DNA of 64,000 nucleotides from Actibacterium sp. XHP0104 (GTDB taxonomy: Bacteria; Pseudomonadota; Alphaproteobacteria; Rhodobacterales; Rhodobacteraceae), in NCBI RefSeq assembly GCF_025751515.1, contig NZ_JAOWLE010000003.1, positions 124,001 to 188,000 on the forward strand, written 5' to 3'. A model generated the notes under the pieces. The model was not told where the DNA came from. It saw only the letters and a program-made list of their open reading frames with translations, and made no database searches. Numbering within the stretch: the stretch's first letter is position 1; every line of letters starts with the position of its first letter. This document shows positions 62,454 to 64,000 of the stretch, piece by piece. Position numbers and translations under genes: made by a program.

Positions 62454-64000
62454 TTACAACAGGATGTCCAGGTCACGACCCAGGGCTGGGCGGCGGGCAG
62501 GGCCAAGAGGTGCGATTTCCGGCTCGGCCATCGCTTGATCGGACGCGCTGGGTCCATCAGGCATTGGCTGGGGTGCGCGCCGGTTGTCATGACCAAAGGC
62601 AAAGCTGACATCGCGATAGCCAAGGCTGCGCATCTCTTGACCCAGCTGGTCGATATGGCGACGCATCAGGTCCTGGGTTTCCGGCCGATCGGCCTGGATC
62701 ACCACTTGCAGGCTGTTCTCGCTTGCCGACAGAGACAGGCGAACGCGCCCCAGCTCCTCGGGGTTCATGGCCAGCTCGATCTCACCCGTACCGGCCTGTG
62801 CGATCGAATAGGCCAGCTGTTTCACCTGAGGCTGCGGCAACTCGTAGGCCGGCCCAGCGCCCACCGGCGCGCCATCTGTGCGCGTCACCGAAGGCGCTGT
62901 GGGTTGCGGCGAAAGCGTCATCTCGGGCAGATCGGGGCGTGCTGGCGCAGGGCCGTCGGGCAAAGGGGCCTGGCGTGTTGGTTCGGTTCTCTCGGGCGGC
63001 CCGGGTTTCACGTCAGATAGCGGATCAGCCTGCGCGTTCTCGGGCGGGGTCACCGGCGAAAGGCCAACCCGGTCAGGGGATACGTGTTCCGCGCCGGACA
63101 TGGCGGGCGGGATCACGCTGACAGCAGGGGTTGGCATCGGCGTTTCGGGCGCCGGGGCGGGGCCAAGGCGCCCGGCGGGTTCCGTCTGCGGGGCGGGGTT
63201 GGCCGCTGGAAGCTGGCCCCCGTCAGGCCGTGTCGCAAGGTGTTGCGGCGCCAAGATTTCGCGCGGGCCGGTTGCGGGGTTGGCATCAGGGCGTGGGCTG
63301 TCGGGCAACCGGGGTATTTCCGGCGCGGCTTCGCCGGGCAGAGGCGGGGCATCGGGGGGCGCCGCTATGCGCGGCGGCACGGGTTGCGGTTGGTGCTTTG
63401 AAAACGCCGGCGCCTGCCCCAGACCCATCGCCGCCTCGGCGGGATGCGGCAGGGGTAACGCAGGCGATATGGGTTGCGCGCCCGCTATTGGGGCCTCTGT
63501 CGCGCCCGGGCCGCGCGTCGCGGTTAACAGGGGCATAGCGTCATCGGCCTTGTTGGCCGCCACACGATCAGCGGCGGGCCTTACCGGCGCTAGCTGCACA
63601 GGGGTACTGTTTGTCAGCGACGAGCTCGCGGGGCCGAGCGGCGACTCGGTTGCCCCTCGTTCCGATGAAACAGGGGCGGGAGCTGTTGGAACACCGGCAA
63701 GCAGTGTCGGCCGCGAATGGGCGCCTTCGCCAGGCGGCACCGACACTGCGGGCAGCGAATGGCCCCCGGCGGGAGGCTTGCCTCCAGCGATGCTATCAAC
63801 CGGGGCAGCATCCCCCGACGTCACGAGGCCCGAAACCATTGCGTCCTGCACCAACGCGGCGGCTGGGGACAGATGACCTTGGCCGTCCCCAAGCGTAATC
63901 TCTTGATTTTCAACGGTCTTATCCACGCCTTCAGCCACCTTTCCGCCGGACGCGACAGAGTCGGTCAGCATCAGCGCCATAACGTTTGCGAACAACGCCC
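62454..64000 (-). CDS. fliK: Flagellar hook-length control protein FliK (5' end outside or at window edge)
   Basis: The open frame continues to the window edge. The C-terminal domain (about the last 130 residues) shows the Flg_hook pattern VKQLAYSIAQAGTGEIELAM, NPEELGRVRLSLSASENSLQVVIQ, and the preceding ~380 residues are a Pro/Ala-rich, low-complexity region with many P-x-P runs, as in the ruler domain of FliK. A TTG at 63995 or ATG at 63980 are possible starts, but the true start may lie outside. It precedes flgD. Confidence 0.86.
   Translation of the reverse strand, partial: ALFANVMALMLTDSVASGGKVAEGVDKTVENQEITLGDGQGHLSPAAALVQDAMVSGLVTSGDAAPVDSIAGGKPPAGGHSLPAVSVPPGEGAHSRPTLLAGVPTAPAPVSSERGATESPLGPASSSLTNSTPVQLAPVRPAADRVAANKADDAMPLLTATRGPGATEAPIAGAQPISPALPLPHPAEAAMGLGQAPAFSKHQPQPVPPRIAAPPDAPPLPGEAAPEIPRLPDSPRPDANPATGPREILAPQHLATRPDGGQLPAANPAPQTEPAGRLGPAPAPETPMPTPAVSVIPPAMSGAEHVSPDRVGLSPVTPPENAQADPLSDVKPGPPERTEPTRQAPLPDGPAPARPDLPEMTLSPQPTAPSVTRTDGAPVGAGPAYELPQPQVKQLAYSIAQAGTGEIELAMNPEELGRVRLSLSASENSLQVVIQADRPETQDLMRRHIDQLGQEMRSLGYRDVSFAFGHDNRRAPQPMPDGPSASDQAMAEPEIAPLGPARRPALGRDLDILL

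Overview
The window is GC-rich, gene-dense DNA from an alphaproteobacterium of the order Rhodobacterales (Roseobacter/Paracoccus-like). The pointers are the neighbourhood ubiB-ubiE / mutM-enoyl-CoA hydratase-rpsT-dnaA-dnaN-recF, a class I lysyl-tRNA synthetase, the serB / serC-serA divergon with a serC-type leader, a Hint_2-domain protein and an IalB-family secreted protein. There is no prophage, insertion sequence, rRNA operon or CRISPR array. Most of it is core chromosome.

Layout. 1-9.3 kb: the 5' part of rnr (RNase R), dapE with a coupled GNAT gene, a Hint-domain protein, a glutamate-receptor-like channel, dapD with a small unknown gene, a LOG-family gene, rlmN and an IalB-like protein. 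9.4-15.5 kb: L-asparaginase II, an arsR-SRPBCC-YCII operon, then serine biosynthesis (serB facing serC-serA, ending in a strong terminator). 15.5-21.3 kb: a small heme-copper-oxidase-like membrane protein, LysR and MarR regulators, a thiolase and a hybrid histidine kinase. 21.3-31 kb: recQ-yaaA, yggT, a thioesterase-like gene, an overlapping MFS-mepA-phytase-like cluster, a yhhQ-like transporter, an unusual structured RNA with a tiny ORF ahead of arfB, an ABM-domain protein and a universal stress protein. 31-39.3 kb: rhodanese, PNPOx-like protein, a large beta-helix (pectate-lyase-like) protein, lysyl-tRNA synthetase, a TerB-like protein, and nadD-dacB. 39.4-47.8 kb: ettA, a low-GC PIN-domain islet, cutA, PhnA-domain protein, cold-shock protein, tRNA-Ala(CGC), a pncA-unknown-pncB NAD-salvage operon, trhO and a MaoC-type dehydratase. 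47.8-57.6 kb: the replication block gyrB, LysR/cupin, LysE-VOC-recF, dnaN, dnaA, rpsT. 57.7-64 kb: enoyl-CoA hydratase, mutM, ubiE-ubiB, then flagellar flgD and a partial fliK.

Genes that work together include dapD and dapE (diaminopimelate/lysine), serA/B/C (serine), pncA-pncB-nadD (nicotinamide to NaAD), recQ-recF-mutM-dnaN (replication and repair), ubiE-ubiB (ubiquinone) and arfB-ettA-rlmN-trhO (ribosome and tRNA function).

The most unusual stretch is 29017-29255. It carries an 18-nt segment complementary to the conserved 3' end of 16S rRNA, an 18-codon ORF starting at its end, a downstream segment that resembles the 16S tail and can pair with the ribosome-binding site, and a strong terminator just before arfB. 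Other points worth checking are the receptor-channel with a non-canonical pore motif, the single-gene PIN islet, and two LysR genes with similar AT-rich leaders that leave their start codons uncertain.
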